Below are positions 15,673 to 25,200 of a DNA stretch of 64,000 nt, piece by piece (the first letter of the stretch is position 1; the number at the start of each line of letters is the position of its first letter). The position numbers and the translations under genes were made by a program. This stretch comes from Denitromonas ohlonensis (GTDB lineage: Bacteria > Pseudomonadota > Gammaproteobacteria > Burkholderiales > Rhodocyclaceae). The stretch lies in contig NZ_VMNI01000010.1 of the NCBI RefSeq assembly GCF_007625205.1, forward strand, positions 62,001 to 126,000, written 5' to 3'. The notes under the pieces were generated by a model. That model made no database searches. It was not told where the DNA came from and saw nothing but the letters and a program-made list of their open reading frames with translations.

Positions 15673-18594
15673 ATGCCCACACCCGGAGAACACAAAACCG
15701 TTCAGTCCCGAATCCTCGGCTATGCTGAAGCCATCGGCTGGACGTTTGTGTCCCGCGAGGAAGCCGAGCAGCGGCGCGGTTTTGATCCGGAAGTGCCACC
15801 TGCCGACCGCGCCAGGAACCGTTCGCTGTTCTTCGACGATCTGCTCGACGCCAAGCTGCGGGAATTTAACCCGCGCTACGCCGAGGCCGAGGGTGCCTTG
15901 CTCGGAGCTTTCCGCCATCTCCACACCGACATCTACGGCAACCGGGAATTCGTCGAGCACCTGCGCAACCGGGGCAAGTTCTTCGATCACGAGGACAAGC
16001 GCGAACGCGACCTGATGCTGATCGATTACGACGATCCGGCACGCAATGTTTATGAAGTGACCGAGGAGTGGGCCTTTCATAACGGCCACTACGGCACGCG
16101 GGAGGATGTGGTCTTTCTGATCAACGGCATCCCGGTGCTGGTGATCGAGTGCAAGAACGCCAACAAGGACGAGGCGATTGCGCTGGGGGTGGACCAGATT
16201 CGTCGTTATCACCGCGAGACGCCGGAGCTGTTTGTGTCGCAGCAGTTGTTCACCGCCACCGACGCCATCGGCTTTTCCTACGGCGTCACCTGGAACACGG
16301 TGCGGCGAAACATCTTCAACTGGAAGGATGAGGAAGTCGGCAAGCTGGAGGCCAAGGTGAAGAGCTTCTGCGCCATCGGGCAGGTGCTCGCCTTTCTGAA
16401 GGACTACATCGTCTTTGCCGAGAAGGACGAGGAACTCAACAAATACATCCTGCGCCAGCACCAGACCGGCGCGGTGGACGCGACTGTCGGCCGTGCCCTC
16501 GAACCTAATCGCACGCGCGGCCTGGTCTGGCACACCCAGGGCAGCGGCAAGACCTTTACCATGATCAAGACGGCGGAGCGGCTGTTCCGCGCGCCTGAGG
16601 CGGACAAGCCGACCGTGTTGCTGATGATCGACCGCAACGAGCTGGAAGATCAGATGCTGAAGAACCTCGCCGCGCTTGGCCTGGGCAATCTGGAACACGC
16701 CAGCAGCATCGCCCGGCTGAACCAGCTGCTGCGCGACGACTACCGGGGCATCATTGTGACGATGATCCACAAGTTCCGTGACATGCCGGCGGACTTGAAC
16801 ATGCGCGCGAACATCTACGTCCTGATCGATGAAGCCCACCGCACCACTGGCGGCGACCTCGGCAACTTCCTCATGGCCGGCCTGCCGAATGCGAGCTTCC
16901 TCGGGTTCACCGGCACGCCGGTGGACAAGACGGTGTATGGCAAGGGCACCTTCAAGACCTTCGGCTGCGAGGATGACCAGGGCTACCTGCACAAGTATTC
17001 CATCGCCGACAGCATCGAGGACGGCACCACGCTGCCGCTGTACTACCAGCTCGCCCCCAACGAAATGCTGGTGCCGCATGAGACGCTGGACAAGGAGTTC
17101 CTGTCGCTGGTCGAAGCCGAGGGTGTGGCCGACATCGAGGAGCTGAACAAGATTCTCGAACGGGCGGTGAACCTGAAGAACTTCCTCAAGGGCAAGGAGC
17201 GGATTCAGCAGGTGGCGCAGTTCGTCGCCAAGCACTACCGCGAGAACGTTGAGCCGCTTGGTTACAAGGCTTTCCTCGTCGGGGTCGACCGCGAAGCCTG
17301 CGCGCATTACAAGCATGCGCTCGACCAGTTTCTGCCGCCGGAGTATTCCGAAGTGGTTTACACCGGCAGCAACAACGACGCCAAGCTGCTGAAGGAGTTC
17401 CACCTCGACCCGAAGAAGGAGCGGCAGATCCGCAAGAGCTTCGGCAAGCTCGACCAGATGCCGAAGATCCTCATCGTTACCGAGAAGCTCCTCACGGGCT
17501 TCGATGCGCCGGTGCTCTACGCGATGTATCTCGACAAGCCGATGCGTGACCACACCTTGCTGCAGGCGATTGCCCGGGTGAACCGCCCCTACGAGAACGA
17601 GATGCAGGAGATGGTGAAGCCACACGGCTTCGTGCTGGATTTTGTCGGCATCTTCGACAAGCTGGAAAAGGCGCTGGCCTTCGATAGCGAAGAGATTAAC
17701 GCCATTGTCAAAGATCTCAAGCTGCTCAAGGTGCTGTTCAAGAACAAGATGGAGACCAAGGCCCCGGACACCCTCAGGCTGATCGAGCGCAACTTCAACG
17801 ACAAGGACGTCGACACCCTGATCGAACACTTCCGCGATCCTGAGCGGCGCAAGGAGTTCTTCAAGGAATACAAGGAAATCGAGATGCTCTACGAGATCAT
17901 CTCGCCCGATGCCTTTCTGCGCCCGTTCATCGACGATTATGGAACGCTATCGGCGATCTATCAGGTCGTCCGCAAGGCCTACACCAAGACCGTGATGGTC
18001 GACCGCGAGTTCCAGGCCAAGACCAACCATCTGGTGCAGGAGCAGGTGAGTACTTATGGCGTGGGCGGCCTGGGTGAGATTGTTGCGATTGATGGCAATA
18101 CGATTGAGCTGATCAAGAACAAGCGCGGTGGGGACGGCACCAAAGTCATCAACCTGATCAAGAGCATCGAAAAACTGGCCGAGGAAGGCAGTGATGACCC
18201 GTGCCTCATTGCCATGGCGGAGCGCGCCAGAGCGGTGCAGGAGAGTTTCGAGCAGCGCCAGACCAGCACAGCCGAGGCACTGGCGGCACTGCTTCAGGAA
18301 GTTGAAACGAACGAGATTCGCAAAAAGGAGCAGGCCGAGAAGTCGTTCGATGGCCTGACTTATTTCGTCTATCGCAGCCTGCTCGACGCGAAGATTGAGA
18401 ACGCCGAGGCGGTCAGCCGCAAGATTCGCCAGGCCTTTGCTGATTTCCCGAACTGGAAGCGAAGCGAAAACGCCCTCCGCGAGCTCAGGAAGAAAGTCAC
18501 CTTCGCCATCTTTGCGGAAACTGACGATCTGGATCGGGTGACAGCGATGGTGAACGAGCTGTTCACCCTGCTGGACAAGGCAGACCGGATTTGA
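15673..18594 (+). CDS. hsdR: Type I restriction-modification system, endonuclease/translocase subunit
   Basis: 973 aa, starting 4 nt after herA. The N-terminal PD-(D/E)xK nuclease has DVVFLINGIPVLVIECKN (E159, K161). The superfamily 2 motor follows: TQGSGKT at 288-294, DEAHR at 386-390, GFTGTPV, LLTGFDAP and QAIARVNRPY. A helical C-terminal part, probably for HsdM contact, closes the protein. HsdR pulls DNA past the bound complex and cuts at a distance. GC is back to the hsdM level, so hsdM and hsdR look like one original operon split by the SIR2-herA insertion. Confidence 0.95.
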   Translation: MPTPGEHKTVQSRILGYAEAIGWTFVSREEAEQRRGFDPEVPPADRARNRSLFFDDLLDAKLREFNPRYAEAEGALLGAFRHLHTDIYGNREFVEHLRNRGKFFDHEDKRERDLMLIDYDDPARNVYEVTEEWAFHNGHYGTREDVVFLINGIPVLVIECKNANKDEAIALGVDQIRRYHRETPELFVSQQLFTATDAIGFSYGVTWNTVRRNIFNWKDEEVGKLEAKVKSFCAIGQVLAFLKDYIVFAEKDEELNKYILRQHQTGAVDATVGRALEPNRTRGLVWHTQGSGKTFTMIKTAERLFRAPEADKPTVLLMIDRNELEDQMLKNLAALGLGNLEHASSIARLNQLLRDDYRGIIVTMIHKFRDMPADLNMRANIYVLIDEAHRTTGGDLGNFLMAGLPNASFLGFTGTPVDKTVYGKGTFKTFGCEDDQGYLHKYSIADSIEDGTTLPLYYQLAPNEMLVPHETLDKEFLSLVEAEGVADIEELNKILERAVNLKNFLKGKERIQQVAQFVAKHYRENVEPLGYKAFLVGVDREACAHYKHALDQFLPPEYSEVVYTGSNNDAKLLKEFHLDPKKERQIRKSFGKLDQMPKILIVTEKLLTGFDAPVLYAMYLDKPMRDHTLLQAIARVNRPYENEMQEMVKPHGFVLDFVGIFDKLEKALAFDSEEINAIVKDLKLLKVLFKNKMETKAPDTLRLIERNFNDKDVDTLIEHFRDPERRKEFFKEYKEIEMLYEIISPDAFLRPFIDDYGTLSAIYQVVRKAYTKTVMVDREFQAKTNHLVQEQVSTYGVGGLGEIVAIDGNTIELIKNKRGGDGTKVINLIKSIEKLAEEGSDDPCLIAMAERARAVQESFEQRQTSTAEALAALLQEVETNEIRKKEQAEKSFDGLTYFVYRSLLDAKIENAEAVSRKIRQAFADFPNWKRSENALRELRKKVTFAIFAETDDLDRVTAMVNELFTLLDKADRI

Positions 18595-18598
18595 CGTG

Positions 18599-18934
18599 AT
18601 GACTGCGATCGATCAAAAGCGGGCGTTCAAGCAATGTGTCCGCCGGTGGGCCAATAAGCTGGAGGTGAAAGTTGTTTGGCTGGGCGTCCGTCCCATGCGT
18701 AACAAGTGGGCGTCATGCTCCACCAGCGGCCACCTGAACTTCAATGCCGAACTGCTCGACCTGCAACCCGAGCTGTGGGATTACGTTATCGTCCACGAGC
18801 TGCTTCACTTCTTTGTTCCAAACCATGGAAGGCTTTGGAAAAGCTTGATGCGTGCCCACCTGGGTGACTATGAGGCACACGAAGACGAGTTAAACCGTAT
18901 AGCGCAAAACGCTTCGAAACAGCGGGCGCGCTGA
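18599..18934 (+). CDS. YgjP/DUF45-type M48-like metallopeptidase
   Basis: 111 aa, 4 nt after the hsdR stop (ATG 18599; a GTG at 18596 is also possible). The zinc motif is VIVHELLHFFVPNHGRLWKSLM, the HExxH of the YgjP family with the second His in PNH. MRNKWASCSTSGHLNFN is the typical preceding strand. Such genes often end type I RM operons. The protein is shorter than E. coli YgjP and holds mainly the catalytic core. Substrate is unknown. Confidence 0.85.
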   Translation: MTAIDQKRAFKQCVRRWANKLEVKVVWLGVRPMRNKWASCSTSGHLNFNAELLDLQPELWDYVIVHELLHFFVPNHGRLWKSLMRAHLGDYEAHEDELNRIAQNASKQRAR

Positions 18935-19324
18935 CGCACTCCGTTGGGTTTTTCGTTGAATGACCACGTCGGTGCAAACCGCATCACGGTTGTGGGCCAA
19001 GGACCGGATGGAATCAAACTGACGCTTGATTAGCCGCTCCGGCAGGGGGCCGGTCGCTGGTAGATCTTTGGTAAAAACGTCGTTCTCAATGTGCCTAGCA
19101 GGCGAGTGAACGCCAGGTGATGGCGTCAAATTACGTCACGGTCATAGAACTTTTGGAAAAACGTCGAAACCTGCATGGGATATGCAAATATCGTTTTCCT
19201 TGAGCCAATTTTGCGCCAATTATTCCGGTTGTGGTTGCATTTTGCTGCATGCAGGTGCATGCTAACGCACTGAAATCTATGGATTTCTAATTTTGTGTCG
19301 TAGGCTAAAAGTGGGCCGAAACGG
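18935..19324. other. Island right-end non-coding region with repeats
   Basis: 390 bp with no gene. It holds two near-copies of TTTGG(T)AAAAACGTCG at 19067-19082 and 19152-19166, differing by one inserted T and spaced about 85 bp. It also holds the subterminal repeat at 19200-19219 and a TGCATG-rich stretch (about 19235-19262). AT content rises towards attR. This is probably the recombinase/excisionase assembly region. Confidence 0.6.
19200..19219 (+). repeat. Island right-end copy of the 20-bp subterminal repeat
   Basis: TTGAGCCAATTTTGCGCCAA, matching 4083-4102 at 18 of 20 positions. It is about 105 bp inside attR, while the left copy is about 62 bp inside attL. Confidence 0.6.
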
Positions 19325-19374
19325 GTTCGGGACGCAGGGGCCGGAGGTTCGAATCCTCTTTCCCCGACCAAAAA
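19325..19374 (+). repeat. attR: 50-bp direct repeat, partial tRNA-Pro copy
   Basis: A perfect copy of 3971-4020 without the tRNA 5' half, so it is not a functional tRNA. It is followed at 19383-19412 by a strong terminator, which was probably the tRNA-Pro terminator before insertion. Confidence 0.95.
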
Positions 19375-19382
19375 CCGTTAGC

Positions 19383-19412
19383 AAAAAAGCCACTCGAAAG
19401 AGTGGCTTTTTT
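19383..19412 (+). terminator. Strong terminator downstream of attR (ancestral tRNA-Pro terminator)
   Basis: A perfect 13-bp stem (AAAAAAGCCACTC with GAGTGGCTTTTTT) closed by a GAAA tetraloop, with U-rich ends in both directions. It can therefore also stop glnE transcripts from the other strand. Confidence 0.9.
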
Positions 19413-19487
19413 GTTTTCTGGCGTGGCTCTGCGCCAGCGGGTACCGCCCTGGCGCAGATTTCCAGCGATGTGGTTGGCGGTGGCCGC

Positions 19488-22175
19488 TTACGGCTCAAGC
19501 ACGAGCGACCATAGCTGGCTCACCGCCTCACGGTGTGCGCTGATCGGCTCGGCGGGGACTTCGACCCGCAGCCCGTTGAGGCGTTGGCGGTGTTGCAGGC
19601 GGCGGAATTCGCGGTAGGTGTCGCCGCTGCGCTGTGCCAGTTCGGGAGGGATCAGGCCCAACTCACCAGCGATGCGCAGCAAGGCGATGTTGCCGAGGTT
19701 GCCGGCGAGTTCGGGGTGCTGGTGGGCGTGGGCGAGCACGAGGTACTGGACGATGAACTCGACGTCGACCAGGCCGCCGCGATCATGCTTGAGGTTGAAC
19801 AGCGCGCTCTTGTTGCTGTGCGCCTCCCTCATTTTTTTGCGCATGGCAATCACCTCGGCACGCAGGGTGTCGTGGTCGCGTGCCTGGCGCAGCACATCGA
19901 TGCGGATGGCTTCGAAGGCTTCGCCGACGCGCGGATCGCCCGCCGAGAAACGGGCGCGCGTCAGTGCCTGATGCTCCCAGCGCCAGGCAGACTCGAGTTG
20001 ATATTTCCGGAAGGCGTCGACGCTGCAGGCGAGCAAGCCTGAATCGCCATTGGGGCGCAAGCGCAGGTCGGTTTCAAACAGCTGGCCGGCGGCGGTCTGG
20101 CTGGAGAGCCAGGTGTTGATGCGCTGGGCGAGGCGTGAGTAGTGCTCGGCGGCTTCGGGGTGCGGGTCGTCGTAGAGGAAGACGATGTCGAGGTCTGAGG
20201 CGTAGCCGAGTTCTTTGCCGCCAAGTTTGCCGTAGCTGACGATGGCAAAGGCGGGGGCCTCTTCGTGGTGGCGGCGACGGATCTTGCGCCAGCACAGCGG
20301 AATGGTGATGTCGAGCAGGACGTCGGCAAGTGCGGAGAGGTGGTCCGACAGGGCTTCGACGGTGAGGACGCCGGCGAGGTCTTGAGTGAGTAGCCGGAAG
20401 GCCTGGGTGTGATGCTGCTCGCGCATCAGATCCATCTGGCGTTCCATGTCGGGCTCGATGTTGTCGCATTGCTGGCGCAGATCGGTGGCAAAGGCCGGCC
20501 AGTCGGGCTGGCTTTCGAGCTGGCGGGCATCGAGCAGTTCGTCGAGCAGAATCGGGTGGCGGGCGAGGTATTGCGCCGCCCAGCGTGAAGCGGAAACCAG
20601 TTCGGCCACTTTGTTCAGGGCTTGCGGGTATTGCTGGAGCATGGCGAGGTAGGCGCCGCGGCCACCGATGGCGTCGAGCAGGTCGAGGCAGCGCGACAGG
20701 GTGTCGTCGGCGTTGCTGGCTTCGGCCGCGGCGTCGACCACGCGTGGCACCAGGGCGTCGAAGCGGCTTTTGATCTTGGGCGGCAGTTGCTGGTAGCGGG
20801 TGCCGCGGTGCAGGCTCTGAAGCCGACGGGCGGAGGTCTCGGGCTCGGCGTAGTTGAGTTTTTCGAGCAGGGGCACGATGGTGGGGATGTCGTCGGCTTC
20901 GAGCCAGACGGCGTCCAGGTCGTGGCCATCTTCATCCGGGTCGCCAAAGACCATGCTGAAGTGCTGGGTGACCTTGGCGCGGTGACGGTCGAGTTCGGCG
21001 AGCAGCGCGTCGTAGTCGTCAAAGCCCATGGCGCGTGCGATCAGCGCCTGATCATCGGGCTGAACCGGCAGGTCATGGGTTTGCGCGTCGTCGAGGTACT
21101 GGAGTCGGTGCTCGAGCCGACGCAGGAAGACGTAGGCCTGTTTGAGGCTGGTGACGACATTGGGGTCGAGCACGCCTTGCCCGGCCAGGAGGTCGAGCAC
21201 CTTCTGGGTCGGCTTGATCTGCAGCTGTTCTTCCCGCCCGCCGCGAATGAGCTGAAACACCTGGGCGATGAATTCGATCTCGCGAATGCCGCCGGGGCCG
21301 AGTTTGATGTTGTTGGCGCGTTCCTTGCGCGCGACTTCGCGGCGAATCTGCGCGTGCAGGTCGCGCATGGCGTTGATGGCGCCGAAGTCGAGGTATTTTC
21401 GGAACACAAAGGGGCGGGTGATGGCGTTGAGTTGCTCAAAGCGCTTGCCGAGCATGACGCGTGCCTTGATCCAGGCGTAACGCTCCCACTCGCGGCCCTG
21501 GGCGATGAAATAGTTTTCGAGCATGTCGAAGCTGCACACCAGCGGGCCGGAGTCGCCGTTGGGGCGCAGGCGCATGTCGACCCGGAAGACCTGGCCGTGC
21601 TCGGTGATGTCGGCCAGCGCCTGGATGATGCGCTTGCCGAGGCGTTCAAAAAACTCGAAATTGCTGATGACCTTGCCGCCGCCGGTGTCGCCGTCGTCGG
21701 GGTAGACAAAGATGAGGTCGATGTCCGAGGACACGTTCAACTCGCGTCCGCCCAGCTTGCCCATGCCGACGATCAGCAGTTCCTGCTCCCAGGCGCCGGG
21801 CGCCAGTGGCAGGCCGTGGCGCTGCACCAGGGCTTCGCGCTCGATGTCATGCGCGACGCGCACCGCGTAGTCGGCGAAGGCGCTCATGGTTTCGGTGACT
21901 TCGGCCAGATCGGCGTCGCCAGCCAGGTCGCGCACGGCCAGGTGGCAGAGCACCCAGGTGCGCAGTCGGCGCAGTGCGGCGCGCATGCTGTCGCGGTCGA
22001 GGCTGGGTGGGTCGACAAAGGCGGCCATGGCGGCGGTGTCGAGTGGCGCATCGAGATGACTCGCCAGTTGCCCGGCCAGCCAGGTGCGGCTTTGCAGCAT
22101 CTGCTTCAGATAGCGTGAGAAGGGTAGTGCGGCACGAATTTTTTCAGGCAGCTCGGCCTGTTCGATCAGGGACAT
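19488..22175 (-). CDS. glnE: Bifunctional glutamine synthetase adenylyltransferase / adenylyl-removing enzyme
   Basis: 895 aa from the ATG at 22175 (MSLIEQAELPEKIRAALPFSRYLKQ). The open frame upstream is antisense to yhdP and not protein-like. Two nucleotidyltransferase domains are seen: the N-terminal adenylyl-removing one has GKLGGRELNVSSDIDLIFVYPDDG, and the C-terminal adenylylating one has YGKLGGKELGYASDLDIVFLYDD. RLRPNGDSG occurs in both halves, as usual. It adds AMP to or removes it from GlnA under PII control. Slightly shorter than E. coli (about 946). Confidence 0.95.
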   Translation of the reverse strand: MSLIEQAELPEKIRAALPFSRYLKQMLQSRTWLAGQLASHLDAPLDTAAMAAFVDPPSLDRDSMRAALRRLRTWVLCHLAVRDLAGDADLAEVTETMSAFADYAVRVAHDIEREALVQRHGLPLAPGAWEQELLIVGMGKLGGRELNVSSDIDLIFVYPDDGDTGGGKVISNFEFFERLGKRIIQALADITEHGQVFRVDMRLRPNGDSGPLVCSFDMLENYFIAQGREWERYAWIKARVMLGKRFEQLNAITRPFVFRKYLDFGAINAMRDLHAQIRREVARKERANNIKLGPGGIREIEFIAQVFQLIRGGREEQLQIKPTQKVLDLLAGQGVLDPNVVTSLKQAYVFLRRLEHRLQYLDDAQTHDLPVQPDDQALIARAMGFDDYDALLAELDRHRAKVTQHFSMVFGDPDEDGHDLDAVWLEADDIPTIVPLLEKLNYAEPETSARRLQSLHRGTRYQQLPPKIKSRFDALVPRVVDAAAEASNADDTLSRCLDLLDAIGGRGAYLAMLQQYPQALNKVAELVSASRWAAQYLARHPILLDELLDARQLESQPDWPAFATDLRQQCDNIEPDMERQMDLMREQHHTQAFRLLTQDLAGVLTVEALSDHLSALADVLLDITIPLCWRKIRRRHHEEAPAFAIVSYGKLGGKELGYASDLDIVFLYDDPHPEAAEHYSRLAQRINTWLSSQTAAGQLFETDLRLRPNGDSGLLACSVDAFRKYQLESAWRWEHQALTRARFSAGDPRVGEAFEAIRIDVLRQARDHDTLRAEVIAMRKKMREAHSNKSALFNLKHDRGGLVDVEFIVQYLVLAHAHQHPELAGNLGNIALLRIAGELGLIPPELAQRSGDTYREFRRLQHRQRLNGLRVEVPAEPISAHREAVSQLWSLVLEP

Positions 22176-22250
22176 GGCGAATCCGGCTTGGTAGAATGTG
22201 CGGGATGCGTTTGGCCTCATCCGGCATGCCGGTGGGTGCAACGCAACCCC

Positions 22251-25200
22251 ATGGTGCTCCCAGTCCTTCAGGATACTCAAATCACTTCCGCCGTGCCTAC
22301 TGCCGAGTCTGCCGCGCCGCGCCCCCCTCGCCGGTGGCGCCGCCGCATACTGACCGGTTTGCTGATCCTGTACTTCCTGTTTGGTGCGGTGATCCTTGTG
22401 CTGCGCTACGGCGTGCTGCCCGACATCGAGCGGTGGCGCGCGCCCATCGCGCAACAGGCGGCGGCCGCGCTGGGCGTGCCGGTCAGCATCGCGTCGATCG
22501 AGGCGGACTGGTCGGGGCTTCGGCCGCGTTTGCACTTGAAGGACGTGGTGCTGCGCGACAGTGAGGGCGAGCCCGCATTGGTGTTGCCGCAAGTCGACGC
22601 GACCCTGGCCTGGTCCTCCCTGCTCAAGCTGAAGCCGTATTTTCATCGGCTGGAGGTCGTCGCCCCCGAGTTACATATCGCGCGCAACGAGGCGGGCCTG
22701 TTGTCGGTGGCCGGGCTGCCGGTTACCGCCAGCGGTGAGGATGACGGCGAAGCGCTGCACTGGCTCATGGCGCAACGGCAGATCGTCATCCGACAGGCGA
22801 CCGTGGTGTGGCGCGATGCCTTGCGTCAGGCGCCGCCGCTGCGGCTGGCGGATGTGAATTTTCGGTTGGTCAAAGGTTTTGGCAAGCATTCCGTGGGGCT
22901 GACCATGGCGCCTGAGGGGCCGCTGGCCGAACGGGTGGATGTGCGCGTCGATTTACGCGAGTTCGACGAGCGCGCGCCGACGGCGTGGACCGGGCGTGTG
23001 TTTGCGTCGGTCACCCGCGCTTCGCTCGATAGCCTTCACGCCTGGGTGGATGTGCCCGCCGCGCTGACCGGCTTTGGCAATGCCCGCGTCTGGATCGATC
23101 TGCTGGAGGGGCAGCCGACGCAGGCGACGGCCGATCTGGCGCTGCGCGATGCGCGCGCACAATTGGGCGAGGCCTTGCCGGCCTTGTCCTTGAATCGTCT
23201 CGGCGGGCGCATCAGTGTCAAACGCAGCGCGGCCGAGATGGCGCTGAGCACACAGCACCTGGCGCTCGAAACCCGCGACGGCGTGGTGGTGGATCCGACG
23301 GATTTGCGCGTCAGTCGTGGTGGTGCGGCGGCCAGCCAAGTCACGCAGTTTGAGGTCAATCAGCTTGATCTGGCGGCCTTGTCGGCCTTGGCCGTGCATC
23401 TGCCCCTGGACGAAGCCATGCGCGAGCGCCTGGCGGGGCTCGCACCGACGGGGCGTTTTACTCAGGTGGCGCTGCAGTGGACCGGCGATGCGGCAGCGCC
23501 CGCGGCGTGGCAGGTGTCGGCGGATTTCGATGGTGTCGGCATGCAGTCACGCGACAGCTTGCCCGGCTTGGCCGGGGTCAGTGGGCACATTGCCGGCAGC
23601 GAGGCCACGGGGCGTTTCCTGCTCGACAGCAAAGCCATGGCGCTTGATTTGCCCGCGGTGTTTGAAGCCCCCCTGGGTTTCGACACATTGTTTGCCGAAG
23701 GGGGCTGGCAACGGCGCGAGGGGGCGATGCGGATCGCGCTCGACAAGGCGCATTTTGCCAACGCCGATGCCGATGGCGAGGCCAGCGGCTACTACGAGCC
23801 GGTCGTGGACGGGCCGGGGGTGATCGATCTGCAGGCGCGCCTGAGCGAGGCGGACGGCACCTCGGTGTGGCGCTACATGCCCAAGGTGGTCAATCTCGAC
23901 ACCCGGCAGTGGCTGCGCGACAGCATTACCGCCGGGCGCGGGCACGATGTCCGGCTGCGCTTGCAAGGCGATCTGGCGGATTTTCCGTACCGCGAAGGCG
24001 GCGGCATTTTTCTGATCACCGGCAAGATCAGCCGCGCCAAGCTGGACTACGCGTCGGCTTGGCCGAAAATCGAAGCCATCGAAGGCGGGCTGCGCTTCGA
24101 GGGCGCACGCATGGAAATCACCGCCAGTCAGGGCCGGATTTTTGGCGTGCGTCTTGGCAAGGTGAAAGTCGTGCTGCCGGATCTGGATGTGCCCGACGAG
24201 GTGATCACCATCACCGGCGTGGCGAACGGCGGCACGCAGGATTTCCTGCGCTTTGTTGGCGACAGCCCGGTGCGCGAGCGCATCGACGGCTTTACCGACG
24301 ACATGCGGGCCGAAGGCGACGGCAGCCTCGATCTCAAACTGGTGCTGCCGCTGCGGCACGTGGTGGATACCGAGGTGGTCGGGCGCTACCGTTTCAAGGA
24401 CAACACGCTGACGGTGGTGCCGGGTCTGGCGCCGATCATCGAGGCGGCAGGTACGGTGAACTTCACCGCGAGCGAGCTGAGTATCCCGCAGGCCTCCGGG
24501 CAGTTGTTCGGCAAGCCGATGACACTCAGCGCGGCCACGCTGGCGGACCGCGGCGTGCGTTTCGATGCTTCGGGTGCGGCGCAATTGTCGGCCGTGAGCG
24601 CGGCGTATCCCTTGCCGGTGTGGCCGCATCTGTCGGGCGAAACGCCATGGACGGCGCAGATTACCGTGCGCGGACGGCAGGCCGATGTGGTGGTCGAGAC
24701 GCCCCTGACAGGTGTCTCCAGCAGCTTGCCATCGCCGTTCAACAAGTCGGCCACGGAGCCTTGGCCGACGCGGGTCACGCTGCAGATGCCGCCCGACAGC
24801 CCCGTCAAACTCAGCGCCAACCTGGCCGACCGGATGAGCGTGCAGGTGGCGATCCCGCGCGGCAAGAACGCAGCGCCCGTGTCCGGTGGCGTGGGTATTG
24901 GTGCGCCGGCGCCGGCCAGCGAGCGCGGTGTGCTGGTGGCCATCGAGCAAGCGCATGTCGATGTGGACGCCTGGCGCATGGCATTGTCGGCCGCGTCGGC
25001 GTCGGCGTCGGGGGCGTCATCGCTGCCGCTGGCCCGGGTCAAACTGAACACGCCGCGCCTGAGTGTTTCCGGGCTGGATCTGACGGGGGTGGCGGCCGAG
25101 GCCAGACAAAGTGACGATGGATGGCGGGTGACGCTCAAGGCCAGGGAGGCGGCGGGCGTTGTCGATTGGTTGCAGGCGGGCGAGGGAAGCGTGCACGCCC

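Larger units (their letters stand above)
3971..19374. mobile_element. Integrative genomic island in tRNA-Pro carrying a compound defence locus
   Basis: It is bounded by a perfect 50-bp direct repeat (attL 3971-4020, attR 19325-19374). One unit, from repeat start to repeat start, is 15,354 bp. The integrase is at the tRNA end. Contents in order: integrase, GNAT-like gene, hairpin block, replication-relaxation-like gene, alpA-like regulator, nucleotidyltransferase pseudogene, hsdM-rhuM-hsdS, SIR2-herA, hsdR and a metalloprotease gene. No relaxase, coupling protein or type IV secretion genes are seen, so it is not self-conjugative. Both flanks (ispB and glnE) are ordinary core genes. Confidence 0.93.

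Noticed and set aside
15574-17829. 751-codon open frame antisense to hsdR
   Set aside because: It lies opposite a fully conserved HsdR and reads as His/Leu/Val-rich shadow sequence. High GC at third positions produces it.
19325-19370. Second tRNA-Pro gene
   Set aside because: Only the 3' part from the anticodon loop onward is present. There is no acceptor 5' strand or D arm, so it is attR.
22176-22646. 157-residue N-terminal extension of GlnE
   Set aside because: It is antisense to the start of yhdP and lacks GlnE features. MSLIEQAELPEKI is the normal N-terminus.
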